Positions 32,990 to 41,066 of a stretch of DNA of 43,853 nucleotides are shown in pieces; within the stretch, counting starts at the first letter, position 1; the number at the start of each line of letters is the position of its first letter. The notes beneath the pieces were generated by a model that had not been told where the DNA came from, made no database searches, and worked only from the letters and a program-made list of their open reading frames with translations. The DNA is from Planotetraspora thailandica (GTDB lineage: Bacteria; Actinomycetota; Actinomycetes; Streptosporangiales; Streptosporangiaceae). The position numbers and the translations under genes are program-made. The stretch spans positions 1 to 43,853 of the forward strand of contig NZ_BOOR01000083.1 of the NCBI RefSeq assembly GCF_016863335.1, written 5' to 3'.

Positions 32990-33517
32990 TCAGTGGCCGG
33001 CGTATTCGATCGCGAGCGCCTTCGTGGCCGACTGCAGGCCGCCCTTGGTGAGTGAGGCGAGCGCGGACGGCACGCTGGAGTTGGCGTGTTCGACGAGTGT
33101 GGTGGTGATGCTGACGATGTGGCCGCCGCCCTGCTCCAGCAGGTGCGGAATCGCCCTCCGGGTCAGCTGGAAGAAGCCGGTGAGGTTCACGCCGATGTAG
33201 AGCGCGTATTCGTCGTCGGTGTAGTCGGTGAACGGCTTGGCGATGAAGATCCCGGCGTTGTTCACCAGCGTGTCGATGCGCCCGAATTGCTCGATCGCTG
33301 CAGTGACCACCTGCTCGGCGGTGGCGGGATCGGCGATGTCACCCGCTACGGCGAGAACGCCGGCATCTCCCTTCTGCTCGATCGTGCGGGACGTCGCGAC
33401 GACGGCGTATCCCACGGAGTAACCGCGCAGCTCGATGAGCGAATACGCGCCTCGGTCGAGTACGTGCCCGACGCTCACGGTGGCCCACTCGCCATCGTCG
33501 ACTGGCATGCCGCCCAC
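32990..33517 (-). pseudogene. Decayed short-chain dehydrogenase copy
   Basis: The part 32990-33412 is a close paralogue of the intact SDR at 34414-35127, sharing GYAVVATSRTI, GDIADPATAE, TLVNNAGIF, AKPFTDYT and VPSALASLTKGGLQSATK. Upstream of GYAVVATS the sequence is unrelated, so the TGASQGIG cofactor loop is missing. At the other end LAIEYA is joined directly to GH-stop, matching the very end of the intact gene, so about 66 residues are deleted in frame between short repeats of GGCG. The product would lack cofactor binding and most of the C-terminal half. Decay next to transposase remnants is the likely cause. Confidence 0.75.
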
Positions 33518-33545
33518 TTCGCACTGAACAAAGGCCGCCTGCCCG

Positions 33546-33749
33546 GCTCCACCTCGGAGACCTCGATTCCACTATGCCGGGGCCCTGCCGCGCTGGGACT
33601 CCCAAACCCGCGATTACGTCGAACGACGCATCACCGACGGCAAAACCCGCCGCGAAGCGATCCGCTGCCTCAAACGCTACGTCGCCCGCGACATCTACCG
33701 GATCATCCGCAACCCACAGCCACCCAAGGCCGCTCCCTCAGCCGCTTGA
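33546..33749 (+). pseudogene. Transposase C-terminal remnant (probably IS110-type)
   Basis: One frame reads LPRWDSQTRDYVERRITDGK, then TRREAIRCLKRYVARDIYRI, to a TGA at 33747. The WDxxTRxYVERR...GK...E..RCLKRYVAR pattern is the C-terminal end of transposases I associate with the IS110 group; the family is from memory. Only about 67 codons remain, with no start and no recognisable ends. Confidence 0.5.
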
Positions 33750-33840
33750 CATCCATAGGGGCATCAAGCGCGACTTCATGTATCTCGGCACCATCGACGT
33801 CGCCTCGATACGGATCTGGCTCCGCAATCCCGTCTCGTGA
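33748..33840 (+). pseudogene. Second transposase-like C-terminal remnant
   Basis: Directly following the first remnant, another frame reads DIHRGIKRDFMYLGTIDVAS then IRIWLRNPVS and stops at 33838. The ending (short helix followed by IRIWLR) resembles the extreme C-terminus of IS5-like transposases. It is only 30 codons, so the identification is weak. Two different remnants abutting suggests repeated insertions at this place. Confidence 0.3.
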
Positions 33841-33855
33841 TCTACAAAACACGCC

Positions 33856-34227
33856 CTAGTCGAGGCGGGAGACCTGGTAGTGGCTGATGTACCAGCCCTC
33901 CTCCGTCCGCTTCACCAGCACGCTGAGGTAGAGGCTGAGGGTGGGACGGTCAGTGAACGAGAAATCGACGGCCAGGTACCCGAGCACGAGGTCGTCGGCA
34001 AGAGCTCTGGTCTCCAGGATGCGGTACACGGCCGTCAGTCCGAGTGGCTGGGAGTCGTAGTAGGCGGCGATGCCCGGCCTGCCGACGCTGTAGGGGTGCG
34101 ACCCCTGGAAGATCGCGTCCTCGGTGAACTGGGCTGCGACCTGCTGGGGTTCGTGGCGGTCGACGGCGGCCTTCCACCGGTCGAGGACGCTTCGGAGGAT
34201 CGCTTCCATGTCGGTGTTGCTGTTCAT
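33856..34227 (-). CDS. SnoaL/SgcJ-like small alpha+beta-barrel protein
   Basis: A 123-residue protein of the NTF2/SnoaL-like fold (SgcJ/EcaC group): starts ILRSVLDRWKAAVDRHEPQQ, VAAQFTEDAIFQGSHPYSVG, GIAAYYDSQP, and ends with LSLYLSVLVKRTEEGWYISH. The fold forms a cone-shaped pocket used by isomerases, dehydratases and binding proteins; catalytic identity is unclear. ATG at 34227 follows AGGAGA. It is a paralogue of the frameshifted gene at 35259-35622, and both precede an SDR gene on the minus strand, indicating a duplicated SnoaL-SDR pair. Confidence 0.85.
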   Translation of the reverse strand: MNSNTDMEAILRSVLDRWKAAVDRHEPQQVAAQFTEDAIFQGSHPYSVGRPGIAAYYDSQPLGLTAVYRILETRALADDLVLGYLAVDFSFTDRPTLSLYLSVLVKRTEEGWYISHYQVSRLD

Positions 34228-34413
34228 CAGGGTTCTCCTGCTGATGGGATCGAGGGCTCACGACTGCTGGGTCCGGTGAGCCACGGTGAACGGGAGGCCG
34301 GCTCTTCGATGTGTCGTGCAGCGGGCGCCGGGGCCACATCTGTGCCACAGCCGGCCTTGCTCCGTGCTGGGCGGGGGCCGCCCAGTATCGCGTCGCGAGC
34401 GATGGCCTGCGGG

Positions 34414-35127
34414 TCAGTGGCCGGCGCTGTTGCCGCCGTCGACGTGGAGGATCTCGCCAGTGACGAAGGGAGCGTTCTCCAGGTAGACGACCGCGTCCAC
34501 GATGTCGCTCGGCTCGCCCATCCGGTGCATCGGGTTCATCGCCGCGAGAGCCTCATGGGTCTCCTCGGCGTGCATGGGGGTCTTGATGAGGCCCGGTGCG
34601 ACGGCGTTGACGCGGATGCCGCGCGTGGCGTACTCGACGGCGAGACCCTTGGTGGCGGACTGCAGGCCGCCCTTGGTCAACGAGGCCAGCGCGGACGGGA
34701 CTCGGGAGTCGGCGTGGTCGACCACGCTGGCGGTGACGTTTACGACGTGGCCGCCGCCCTGGGTGAGCATGCGCGCGATGGCGAGCTGGGTGATACGGAA
34801 GAAGCCGGTGAGGTTCACTCCGGTCACGGCGCCGTAGTCGTCGAGGGTGTAGTCGGTGAACGGCTTGGCGACGAAGATGCCCGCGTTGTTGACCAGAGTG
34901 TCCACCCGGCCGAACCGCTCGACGCCGGCGGCGATGACGCGTTCGGCGGTGGCAGGGTCGGCGATGTCGCCCTGGACGGTGAGGATGCCCCGGTCGTCGA
35001 AGGGGACGATGGTGCGCGAGGTGGCGACGACGGCGTAGCCCAGCTTGCGGTAGGCCTCGACGATGCCGGCGCCGATGCCCTGCGAGGCACCGGTGATGAC
35101 GGCGACCTTCTGGTGACGAGTGCTCAT
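34414..35127 (-). CDS. Short-chain dehydrogenase/reductase without the usual tyrosine
   Basis: A 237-residue classical-size SDR. The cofactor loop TGASQGIG (12-19), NNAG (80-83) and the C-terminal IRVNAVAPG and GEILHVDGG segments are intact. Where YxxxK is expected, the sequence reads VPSALASLTKGG: K152 is present but the tyrosine is replaced by A148. Either this subfamily uses another residue or it is non-catalytic. ATG at 35127 follows GGAGAAGGTC. Two copies of a TetR-type operator lie 50-100 bases upstream, so it is a likely target of the TetR regulator at 35688. Confidence 0.9.
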   Translation of the reverse strand: MSTRHQKVAVITGASQGIGAGIVEAYRKLGYAVVATSRTIVPFDDRGILTVQGDIADPATAERVIAAGVERFGRVDTLVNNAGIFVAKPFTDYTLDDYGAVTGVNLTGFFRITQLAIARMLTQGGGHVVNVTASVVDHADSRVPSALASLTKGGLQSATKGLAVEYATRGIRVNAVAPGLIKTPMHAEETHEALAAMNPMHRMGEPSDIVDAVVYLENAPFVTGEILHVDGGNSAGH

Positions 35128-35160
35128 GATGACCTTCTCCGGGAGGGGAGGGATGGAGGA

Positions 35161-35220
35161 TATCGACCGGTTGATGAACTAGCCGACCGGTCTACTACCT
35201 CAAGGTAGACGACCGGTCGA
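35161..35220. promoter_or_regulatory. TetR operator pair (plus degenerate site) upstream of the SDR gene
   Basis: TAGCCGACCGGTCTA at 35180-35194 and TAGACGACCGGTCGA at 35206-35220 match the sequence found twice in front of the TetR gene. A weaker version TATCGACCGGTTGA lies at 35161-35174. The two better sites start 26 bases apart, nearly the same spacing as at the other promoter. Between them is the small palindrome CTACCTCAAGGTAG. The core GACCGGTC is symmetrical. Confidence 0.75.
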
Positions 35221-35258
35221 GTATCCGTCAAAGCGGGTCGGTCGGCCGTGGGCGTGCG

Positions 35259-35622
35259 TTACTCGGTCACGATCCGTGACACGTGGTACTGCCGGATGAG
35301 CCACGTGTCGCCGTCGCGCACAAGGACGAGGGACATGTGCACCCGCACCTCGTATCCGCCGTCGCCGCGGAACGTCACCTCGGCGAAGCCGCCCGCCACG
35401 GTCTCGCCGATCGTGTAGGTGTGCCGGACCTCCACGTCCGCGGTGCGGTCGGGCGGCACGGCCGCGTAGTAGGCCGCGCACCGCGTCCCTGCCAGACGTC
35501 GGCTCCGGGCCGAACCCCTGGAACAGCGCGTCGCCGGTGAACAACTCGGCCATCGCGTCGGGCCTGTGCCCGTCGAACGCCGCCTTCCACTGCTCCAGGA
35601 CCGCTGGCATCGGATGACTCAT
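35259..35622 (-). pseudogene. SnoaL-like gene with a +1 frameshift
   Basis: ATG at 35622 follows AGGAG at 5 bases (an ATG one codon earlier is the alternative). The frame reads MSHPMPAVLEQWKAAFDGHR to SGRDAVR, then one extra base near 35475 moves the continuation to AYYAAVPPDRTADVEVRHTY through LVLVRDGDTWLIRQYHVSRI to the stop at 35259. Restored, it is a 120-residue SnoaL/SgcJ-like protein related to the one at 33856-34227. It lies between two TetR operator pairs. Real decay and base-calling error are both possible. Confidence 0.75.
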
Positions 35623-35636
35623 CATGACTCCTTCCA

Positions 35637-35677
35637 TAGACGACCGGTCTATTACGCAAAATAGACGACCGGTCGTA
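35637..35677. promoter_or_regulatory. TetR operator pair in the divergent promoter
   Basis: TAGACGACCGGTCTA at 35637-35651 and TAGACGACCGGTCGTA at 35662-35677, starting 25 bases apart. For the rightward gene, TTACGC (35652) and TACACT (35676-35681) give a promoter with 18-base spacing, so the second operator covers the spacer and -10 region. Repression of both divergent genes by the TetR protein is the straightforward reading. Confidence 0.8.
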
Positions 35678-35687
35678 CACTGTGGGC

Positions 35688-36350
35688 ATGGGACGGACGA
35701 GCGACACCAGGCAGGAGATCCTCACGGCCGCGCAGCGGCTGATCGAAGTGCGCGGATACTCCGCGCTGGGAGTCGCCGAGATCTGCAAGGCCGCGGGCGT
35801 CCCGAAGGGGAGCTTCTACTACTTCTTCGAGTCCAAGGAGGCGCTGGCCCACGCCGTCATCGACGAGCAGTGGAACGAGCAGCGCCGCGACTGGACCACG
35901 ATCCTGGGCAGCGACGACGAGCCTCTGCATCGCCTGCGCCGGCTGTTCGAGGCGACCGAAGCGGTCCTGCGCGCCGGGCAGCAGAGCTGTGGCACCGTCT
36001 GCGGCTGCCTGTTCGGCAACCTGACGCTGGAGCTGAGCAACCAGACCGAATCGATCCGCGCCCGGCTGCAGGAGATCTTCGACGCCGAGGTCGGCATGGT
36101 GCAGTCCGTCATCGACGAGGCGCGCGCCCGAGGGGAGGCCACCGTGGCCGACAGCACCTCGGCCGCACGTGCCGTCGTCGCCCAGCTCGAAGGCCAGGTG
36201 CTCTTCGCGAAGCTGTACAACGACACCCAGCGCCTCGACGCCATGTGGTCGAACTGCCTCGCTCTGCTGGGCGCCAACCGGCCCGAGCAGGCGGCCGCCA
36301 CATCTCGCCCGGAACCGGGGATGGTCTCGGCAGGGTCTCCGGGAGAGTAG
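35688..36350 (+). CDS. TetR-family regulator (YxaF/LmrA-like)
   Basis: A 220-residue regulator. The N-terminal helix-turn-helix is complete (TRQEILTAAQRLIEVRGYSA, then VAEICKAAGVPKGSFYYFFE, SKEAL), and the C-terminal ligand domain has CGCLFGNLTLELSNQTESIR, typical of the YxaF/LmrA group, which respond to flavonoids or similar compounds in Bacillus. ATG at 35688 is preferred to the GTG at 35682; neither has a ribosome binding site, and the -10 box TACACT lies 6 bases before the ATG, so the message is probably leaderless. Two operators overlap its own promoter. Confidence 0.93.
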   Translation: MGRTSDTRQEILTAAQRLIEVRGYSALGVAEICKAAGVPKGSFYYFFESKEALAHAVIDEQWNEQRRDWTTILGSDDEPLHRLRRLFEATEAVLRAGQQSCGTVCGCLFGNLTLELSNQTESIRARLQEIFDAEVGMVQSVIDEARARGEATVADSTSAARAVVAQLEGQVLFAKLYNDTQRLDAMWSNCLALLGANRPEQAAATSRPEPGMVSAGSPGE

Positions 36351-36386
36351 CCCTGACGAGAGCAGGTCGACGGCTGGTGGGAACCC

Positions 36387-36921
36387 ATGATCGAGAACCT
36401 GCACGAGAATGAATGGCTATCCCTGCGCGTCATTCGCGACCCCGACGCCCGGGTGAACGGCTACGTCTACTCCCACGAGTCCCGATGCCAGGGACGCATC
36501 GTCGCGGTCCTGCCATACCAGGACACGCCGGAGGGCCGCCGCTACCTCCTCAAGTCGGAGGTCACTCCTTGCTGGGGGCTCAATCAGATCCTCTGCGCCA
36601 TCACCGGCGGCTACGAGGGCGGAGACATCGCCGACGACGCCGTACGCGGATGCTCGAAGAAACCGGTTACACGATCGCCCGGGACGAGCTCATCCCGCTC
36701 GGCGAGTCCTACGCCGGCAAGTCATCCGACACGCTCTACTCGCTCTACGGCGTCGACACCTGACTGGCCGCACACCCGGCGAGGCGATCGGCGACGGAAC
36801 GCGACTGGAGAGCGAAAACCCGGCGGTCTGGCTGGAGAGCGATGAACTGCTGGAGATTCGCGACCCCCAGGTGTCGGTGATGTATCTCCGGCTTCCCAGC
36901 AAGGGAACGGGGGAGCAGTGA
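36387..36921 (+). pseudogene. Nudix hydrolase gene with two frameshifts
   Basis: ATG at 36387 opens MIENLHENEWLSLRVIRDPD and runs to TGGYEGGDIADDAVR. At about 36648 one base seems missing; adding it gives REMLEETGY, completing the Nudix box G-x5-E-like...REUxEExGU. The second frame runs TIARDELIPLGESYAGKSSD to LYSLYGVD, and near 36758 the frame must move again to LTGRTPGEAIGDGTRLESEN and the stop at 36919. Corrected length would be about 178 residues. The substrate would be a nucleoside diphosphate derivative. It follows the TetR gene by 36 bases. Confidence 0.7.
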
Positions 36922-37047
36922 CCCGGCCAGACCACCACGAGACGCGACTCCTTGAACCCGAGCAGGCAATTTGTGCCTATATGGTGCGTCCGTGGACACC
37001 CCGGAAAGCCTCATCATCGCCCGCCTGACGAGGTTGGGAGGAGCCTG

Positions 37048-38472
37048 ATGGATCCGGTTGTGGTGACCTCTGGTGGGAGGGTCAGAGGGGTTTCCCAGGA
37101 CGGGGTCTCGCGCTTTGCGGGGATTCCCTTCGCCGCCGCGCCGGAAGGCCCGTTGAGGTTCCGGCCCCCGGTGCCGGCGCCTGACTGGGACGGAGTCCGG
37201 GAAGCCGTCGCGTTCGGTGCCGCCGCGCCGCAGTTGCCGCCGGCGCCTGGGGTACCGCCGGTGTGGCAGCCGGGCGACGGGCTGGACTGCCTGACGGTGA
37301 ACGTGTGGACCCCCGATGTCGGCGCGGCCGGGTTGCCGGTCATGGTGTGGATCTACGGCGGCCGGTGGAAGCTCGGTGCCGCGCGGATGCCGCAGTACGA
37401 CGCCGCGACGTTGTCCGGGGCCGGCGTCGTGGTGGTGACCTTCAACTACCGCGTGGGATTCGAGGGCTTCGGGCACCTGCCTGGAGTCGCGGACAACCGC
37501 GGGCTCCGCGACCAGATCGCCGCGCTGGAATGGGTACGGGACAACATTGCCGCCTTCGGCGGGAACCCCGCGAACGTGACGGTCTTCGGTCAGTCCGCCG
37601 GAGCCGCATCGATCGCCCTGCTCATGGCCGCGCCGGCCGCGCGGGGGCTGTTCCGGCGCGCGATCGCCCAGAGCGTCCCGTCCGGCGTCCGCACCACCGC
37701 CGAGGCCGAGGAGATCACCGCCGCCATCGCGGCGGCCGCCGGGGTTGCGGCGACCTGGGACGGCTTCGCCGCGCTGCCGCCCGAGGCGATCCTCGACGTC
37801 CAGGACGCACCGCTACGCGACCGGGGCGGGCTCACCGCGTTCGCTCCCGTCATCGACGGCGAACTGATCACCGGGCCGCCGTGGGAGGCGCTGCAGGCGG
37901 GCCCGGGCCGGGAGGCGGACCTGATCTGCGGGTTCACGCACGAGGAGTACCTGGGGCTGGGACCGTTGCCGCCTGACGACGTGGACCTGGCCGTCGTGGC
38001 CGAACGGGTGGGGCTGGAGAAGGAGGCCGCGACCGCCTACCGCACCGGCTATCCCGGCGTCAGTGACGCCGACCTGTTCACGATGATGCTCTCGGACGCC
38101 CTCGTTCGCATGCCGACCACCTGGACGGCTGAGGCCCATGCCCGCGCGGGCGGGCGAACCTGGCTGTACGACTTCGCCTGGCAGGGCCCGGCTCTCGGCG
38201 CGGGCCACGGCATCGACCTCCCCTTCGTCTTCGGCAACGCCACCACCCGCCCAGCGGCCCGTTTCCTCGGTTCTCCGCCGCCCGCCGAATTCTCCGGCCT
38301 TTCCCAGCGCGTGCGCTCGGCATGGACGTCCTTCGCCGCCACCGGCGATCCAGGCTGGCCCCAATTCAGCCCCGACGAGCCGATCACCCGGATCTGGGAC
38401 ACTCCGCTCTCCGACTCCGCCTACCCGTTGGAGGCTTCCAGGCGCATCTGGCGGCACGGCACACCGCGATAG
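37048..38472 (+). CDS. Type-B carboxylesterase
   Basis: A 474-residue cytoplasmic serine esterase of the carboxylesterase/cholinesterase family. The nucleophile is S183 in VFGQSAGAASIALL, the oxyanion segment is MVWIYGGRWKLG (103-110, differing from the usual HGGGF), and the catalytic histidine is in GAGHGIDLPFVFGN. The N-terminal FAGIPFAAAPEGPLRFRPP is diagnostic. No signal peptide is seen. ATG at 37048 follows GGGAGGAG and is preferred to a TTG 32 codons earlier. It hydrolyses esters or amides; a detoxification role is usual. It is a single gene. Confidence 0.93.
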   Translation: MDPVVVTSGGRVRGVSQDGVSRFAGIPFAAAPEGPLRFRPPVPAPDWDGVREAVAFGAAAPQLPPAPGVPPVWQPGDGLDCLTVNVWTPDVGAAGLPVMVWIYGGRWKLGAARMPQYDAATLSGAGVVVVTFNYRVGFEGFGHLPGVADNRGLRDQIAALEWVRDNIAAFGGNPANVTVFGQSAGAASIALLMAAPAARGLFRRAIAQSVPSGVRTTAEAEEITAAIAAAAGVAATWDGFAALPPEAILDVQDAPLRDRGGLTAFAPVIDGELITGPPWEALQAGPGREADLICGFTHEEYLGLGPLPPDDVDLAVVAERVGLEKEAATAYRTGYPGVSDADLFTMMLSDALVRMPTTWTAEAHARAGGRTWLYDFAWQGPALGAGHGIDLPFVFGNATTRPAARFLGSPPPAEFSGLSQRVRSAWTSFAATGDPGWPQFSPDEPITRIWDTPLSDSAYPLEASRRIWRHGTPR

Positions 38473-38579
38473 CGCGCCGGCCGCCGACATCGACACGGGG
38501 GATGATCGTCCTGCGTTGGGCTTCTGCTGCGAGGACTGGGAGGCCGCCGGCGGATGACGCGATGCCACGAATGGGGGAG

Positions 38580-38936
38580 CTACCTGCCGGCTCGGGACTT
38601 GAGCGCATCGTCCAGCGACGCATAGGCGGTGATCCCACCGACGCGGCCGATGACCCCGAGAACGTAAAAGATCCGCTGGAGGCGCGGTGACAGTCCGCAC
38701 ACCACGACGCGCTCACCCATTCCCAGGCGCCTGTACACGTCGAGGATCACTCGGATGCCGGCGCTGTCCATGAAGCGCAGCTCAGAGAGATCAAAGACCA
38801 GGCGCTGCGGCGACTGATCAAGCGCCGCGTCGACTGCATTCTGAAACGTAGGTTCGGCGGCGATGTCGAGTTCTCCGCGCGCCTTGATGATCGTGAATGG
38901 TGGGCGATGTTCGGTCGTGGCTTCGAAGACATCCAT
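38580..38936 (-). CDS. STAS-domain anti-sigma factor antagonist
   Basis: A 118-residue single-domain protein with the STAS fold. The phosphorylated serine of this family is S58 in LRFMDSAGIRVIL; the start RPPFTIIKARGELDIAAEPT and the helix YRRLGMGERVVV match SpoIIAA/BldG-type antagonists. When unphosphorylated it frees a sigma factor by binding an anti-sigma kinase. No RsbW-like kinase gene is adjacent. ATG at 38936 is used, with AAGGTGAG upstream; a GTG three codons earlier is possible. It lies just downstream of the efflux pump gene on the same strand. Confidence 0.9.
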   Translation of the reverse strand: MDVFEATTEHRPPFTIIKARGELDIAAEPTFQNAVDAALDQSPQRLVFDLSELRFMDSAGIRVILDVYRRLGMGERVVVCGLSPRLQRIFYVLGVIGRVGGITAYASLDDALKSRAGR

Positions 38937-39007
38937 GCAACTCACCTTCGTCGCCGGGTGGAGTACCAGGTCATGTCCCCCTTGCCCCTATGCGGCGCTC
39001 CTATGTC

Positions 39008-40423
39008 TCACCTCCCTGTTTGATGCGCGGAGACGTCGGGCACTGGTACGGCTGCCGCCGCCGTACGGCGCGTGCCGCGCGGACGTAGCCCGAACCAGAT
39101 GACGATCACGCTGATGAGCGTCACGGCGGCGTCCGCGCTGAGCGCGAGGTGGATGCCGGTCAACTGCACGCTCCGCGTCGCGGCGACCGAGGTCAGGATC
39201 GGGATTCCGACGGTGATGGCCACCTGCTGAGTCATCGAGGTCAGGCCCGTGGCCAGGCCCTGCTCCTCGTTCGGCAGACCCGAGGTTCCGGTCACCGTGT
39301 ACGCCACGATGGAGGTCACGTGGCCGAAGAACCCGATGAACAGCGCGGGGATCAGGACTGCGAGCGCCGTTCGGTCGGCGCTGAGGAACACCAGGGGGAG
39401 GGTTGCCAGGCCCTGCACGGAAAGGCCCGCGGCCAAGATCTTGCGGCCGCCAAAGCGTCCGATGAGGCGTCCGGCGATCACGCCGGCGGCCACGGCCGCC
39501 AGGCCCGGGATACCGAAGATCAGGCCGGTGGTCAGCGGGGAGAAGCCCAGGACCTGCTGCAGGTAGAGCGTCATCAGGAAGATCATGGCGGTCTCCATGG
39601 TGAAGACCACGAGCCCCGCGTAGTTGCCCCATTTCACCGTGGGCCGCCTGAGGATGCGCAGGGGGGCGAGCGGCGCGGGGGAGCGCAGTTCGATGATCCA
39701 GAAGGCGACCAGCAACAGCACGCCGACGGCGGCCGAGGGGATGTTCTTCTCGATGATCCCGTAGATCACGGCCAGCAGGCCGCCGGTCACGGTCACCGCT
39801 CCGGGCAGGTCGAGTTTCACCCGGTCCGGGAGCCTGCTCTCGCTGATCAGGAAAGGAGTGAGGAGCAGGATGACCACGGCGACCGGGACGTTGATGAAGA
39901 ACGCGGCCCGCCAGCTCAGCAGGCTGACGAGGGTGCCGCCGACCAGCGCGCCGACGGTGAAGCCGCCCGAGAGCAGCGCGCCATTGAGGCCGAGGACGCG
40001 GTTGCGCACTGCGCCTTCCGCGAAGGTGCTGGTGAGCAGTGACATCGCCGCGGGGATCGTCATCGCGGTGGCGAAGCCCTGCAGCGCCCGGGCGGTCAGG
40101 AGCATCTCCGGGTTGGATGCGAAACCGCCGAGCAACGAGGCCCCGATCAGCAGGACCATGCCGGACAGGAAGAGCCTGCGGCGGCCGAACAGGTCCGCCA
40201 TCCGGCCGAACAGAAGGGTGAAGCCGGCCGCGGGCAACGCGTATGCGGAACTGATCCAGGGGAGCCCGGTCAATCCCAACCCGACGCCCGCTCCGACATT
40301 CGGCAGCGCGACGTTAAGGATCGAGAAGTCGACGGACAGCATGAACCCGGCACCGAGCAGAACGAAGAGGATCAACCGCTGTCTGCTGCTGACAGATGCA
40401 GGTGGGGGAGTGTTGGTAGGCAC
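39008..40423 (-). CDS. DHA2-type MFS multidrug efflux transporter
   Basis: A 471-residue major-facilitator protein with about fourteen hydrophobic helices. The DHA2 signature appears as LTARALQGFATAMTIPAAMS and the segment LFGRMADLFGRRRLFLSGMV is motif A. Members export drugs and dyes by proton antiport. GTG at 40423 (VPTNTPPPAS) follows GGAAAGGA at suitable distance and is preferred to an ATG twelve codons upstream. It precedes the STAS gene by about 70 bases. No regulator is directly attached; the ArsR gene lies about 290 bases upstream. Confidence 0.93.
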   Translation of the reverse strand: MPTNTPPPASVSSRQRLILFVLLGAGFMLSVDFSILNVALPNVGAGVGLGLTGLPWISSAYALPAAGFTLLFGRMADLFGRRRLFLSGMVLLIGASLLGGFASNPEMLLTARALQGFATAMTIPAAMSLLTSTFAEGAVRNRVLGLNGALLSGGFTVGALVGGTLVSLLSWRAAFFINVPVAVVILLLTPFLISESRLPDRVKLDLPGAVTVTGGLLAVIYGIIEKNIPSAAVGVLLLVAFWIIELRSPAPLAPLRILRRPTVKWGNYAGLVVFTMETAMIFLMTLYLQQVLGFSPLTTGLIFGIPGLAAVAAGVIAGRLIGRFGGRKILAAGLSVQGLATLPLVFLSADRTALAVLIPALFIGFFGHVTSIVAYTVTGTSGLPNEEQGLATGLTSMTQQVAITVGIPILTSVAATRSVQLTGIHLALSADAAVTLISVIVIWFGLRPRGTRRTAAAAVPVPDVSAHQTGR

Positions 40424-40560
40424 GAGACGGTCCTTTCCTGAAGAACCCGGAATCATCAATGATCAGTACGCCGAGCCGCTCGGGGAAGTGTTCCTGCAGG
40501 TCATCGCGGATCTGCTTGACGGCAGGACAACAGGCGCCACAGCCCGGACGGCATGGTGCG

Positions 40561-40592
40561 GCCCGGCCGGCTGTTCTTCCTGCCGGCCGGGC
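40561..40592. terminator. Long GC hairpin upstream of the efflux gene
   Basis: Perfect 11-base arms GCCCGGCCGGC and GCCGGCCGGGC with a 10-base loop TGTTCTTCCT. It stands 120 bases downstream of the ArsR stop, so it could end the ArsR/SRPBCC transcript, or it may lie in the efflux gene's upstream region as an attenuator. Nothing else is seen in 40424-40712 apart from an ATCATCAATGAT dyad near 40452-40463. Confidence 0.4.
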
Positions 40593-40712
40593 AGGCGTAT
40601 GGCCTGGCGCCCACAGTCACGGGCAGGGAGGCGCCTGCACCCCGATCGGGTGGGTTACGCCCATGACGTTTGAAGCGGCGCCCTGACCAGGAAATGGAGG
40701 ACTGAAAGTGGA

Positions 40713-41066
40713 TTAGTGCGAATCCCGCTCCGCTGCCTCAGCGGCGCGCCTGATATTCGCCAACCGCCGATCCCAGCTGGCGGCGAGCGCGGTCATCCAC
40801 CGCGCCGTCGCGTCCAGCGCCGCCGGCCGCACCGTGTATCGCACCTCGCGTCCGATCCGGCTGCTGGAAACCAGCCCGGCGGTGTCCAGGACGGCGAGGT
40901 GCTTGACCACTGCCTGCCGTGAGACGGGAAGTCGTTCTGCGAGCGTCGTCGCGGTGGCCTCGCCTTGTACGGCGAGCAGATCAAGCAGCTGACGTCGTGT
41001 CGGGTCGGACAGCGCGACGAGGACGCTGTCGACCGCCTCGACTGCGTCGCGACTCTCGTCCGTCAC
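40713..41066 (-). CDS. ArsR-family transcriptional regulator
   Basis: A 117-residue winged-helix regulator with the pattern LSDPTRRQLLDLLAVQGEAT, then ATTLAERLPVSRQAVVKHLA, then LVSSSRIGREVRYTVRP. It has no metal-binding cysteine cluster, so it is not a metal sensor of the usual type. GTG at 41066 overlaps the stop of the SRPBCC gene by four bases, a common arrangement in which the two are co-translated. It probably represses this operon through the tandem dyads upstream of the SRPBCC gene. Confidence 0.93.
   Translation of the reverse strand: MTDESRDAVEAVDSVLVALSDPTRRQLLDLLAVQGEATATTLAERLPVSRQAVVKHLAVLDTAGLVSSSRIGREVRYTVRPAALDATARWMTALAASWDRRLANIRRAAEAAERDSH

Noticed and set aside
33546-33840. 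Complete insertion sequence
   Set aside because: Only two transposase C-terminal tails are visible, with no start, no full catalytic domain and no matching terminal repeats.
33086-33859. 257-codon plus-strand ORF across the decayed SDR and transposase tails
   Set aside because: It crosses the antisense of the SDR remnant and then switches away from the transposase frames, so it is not one gene.
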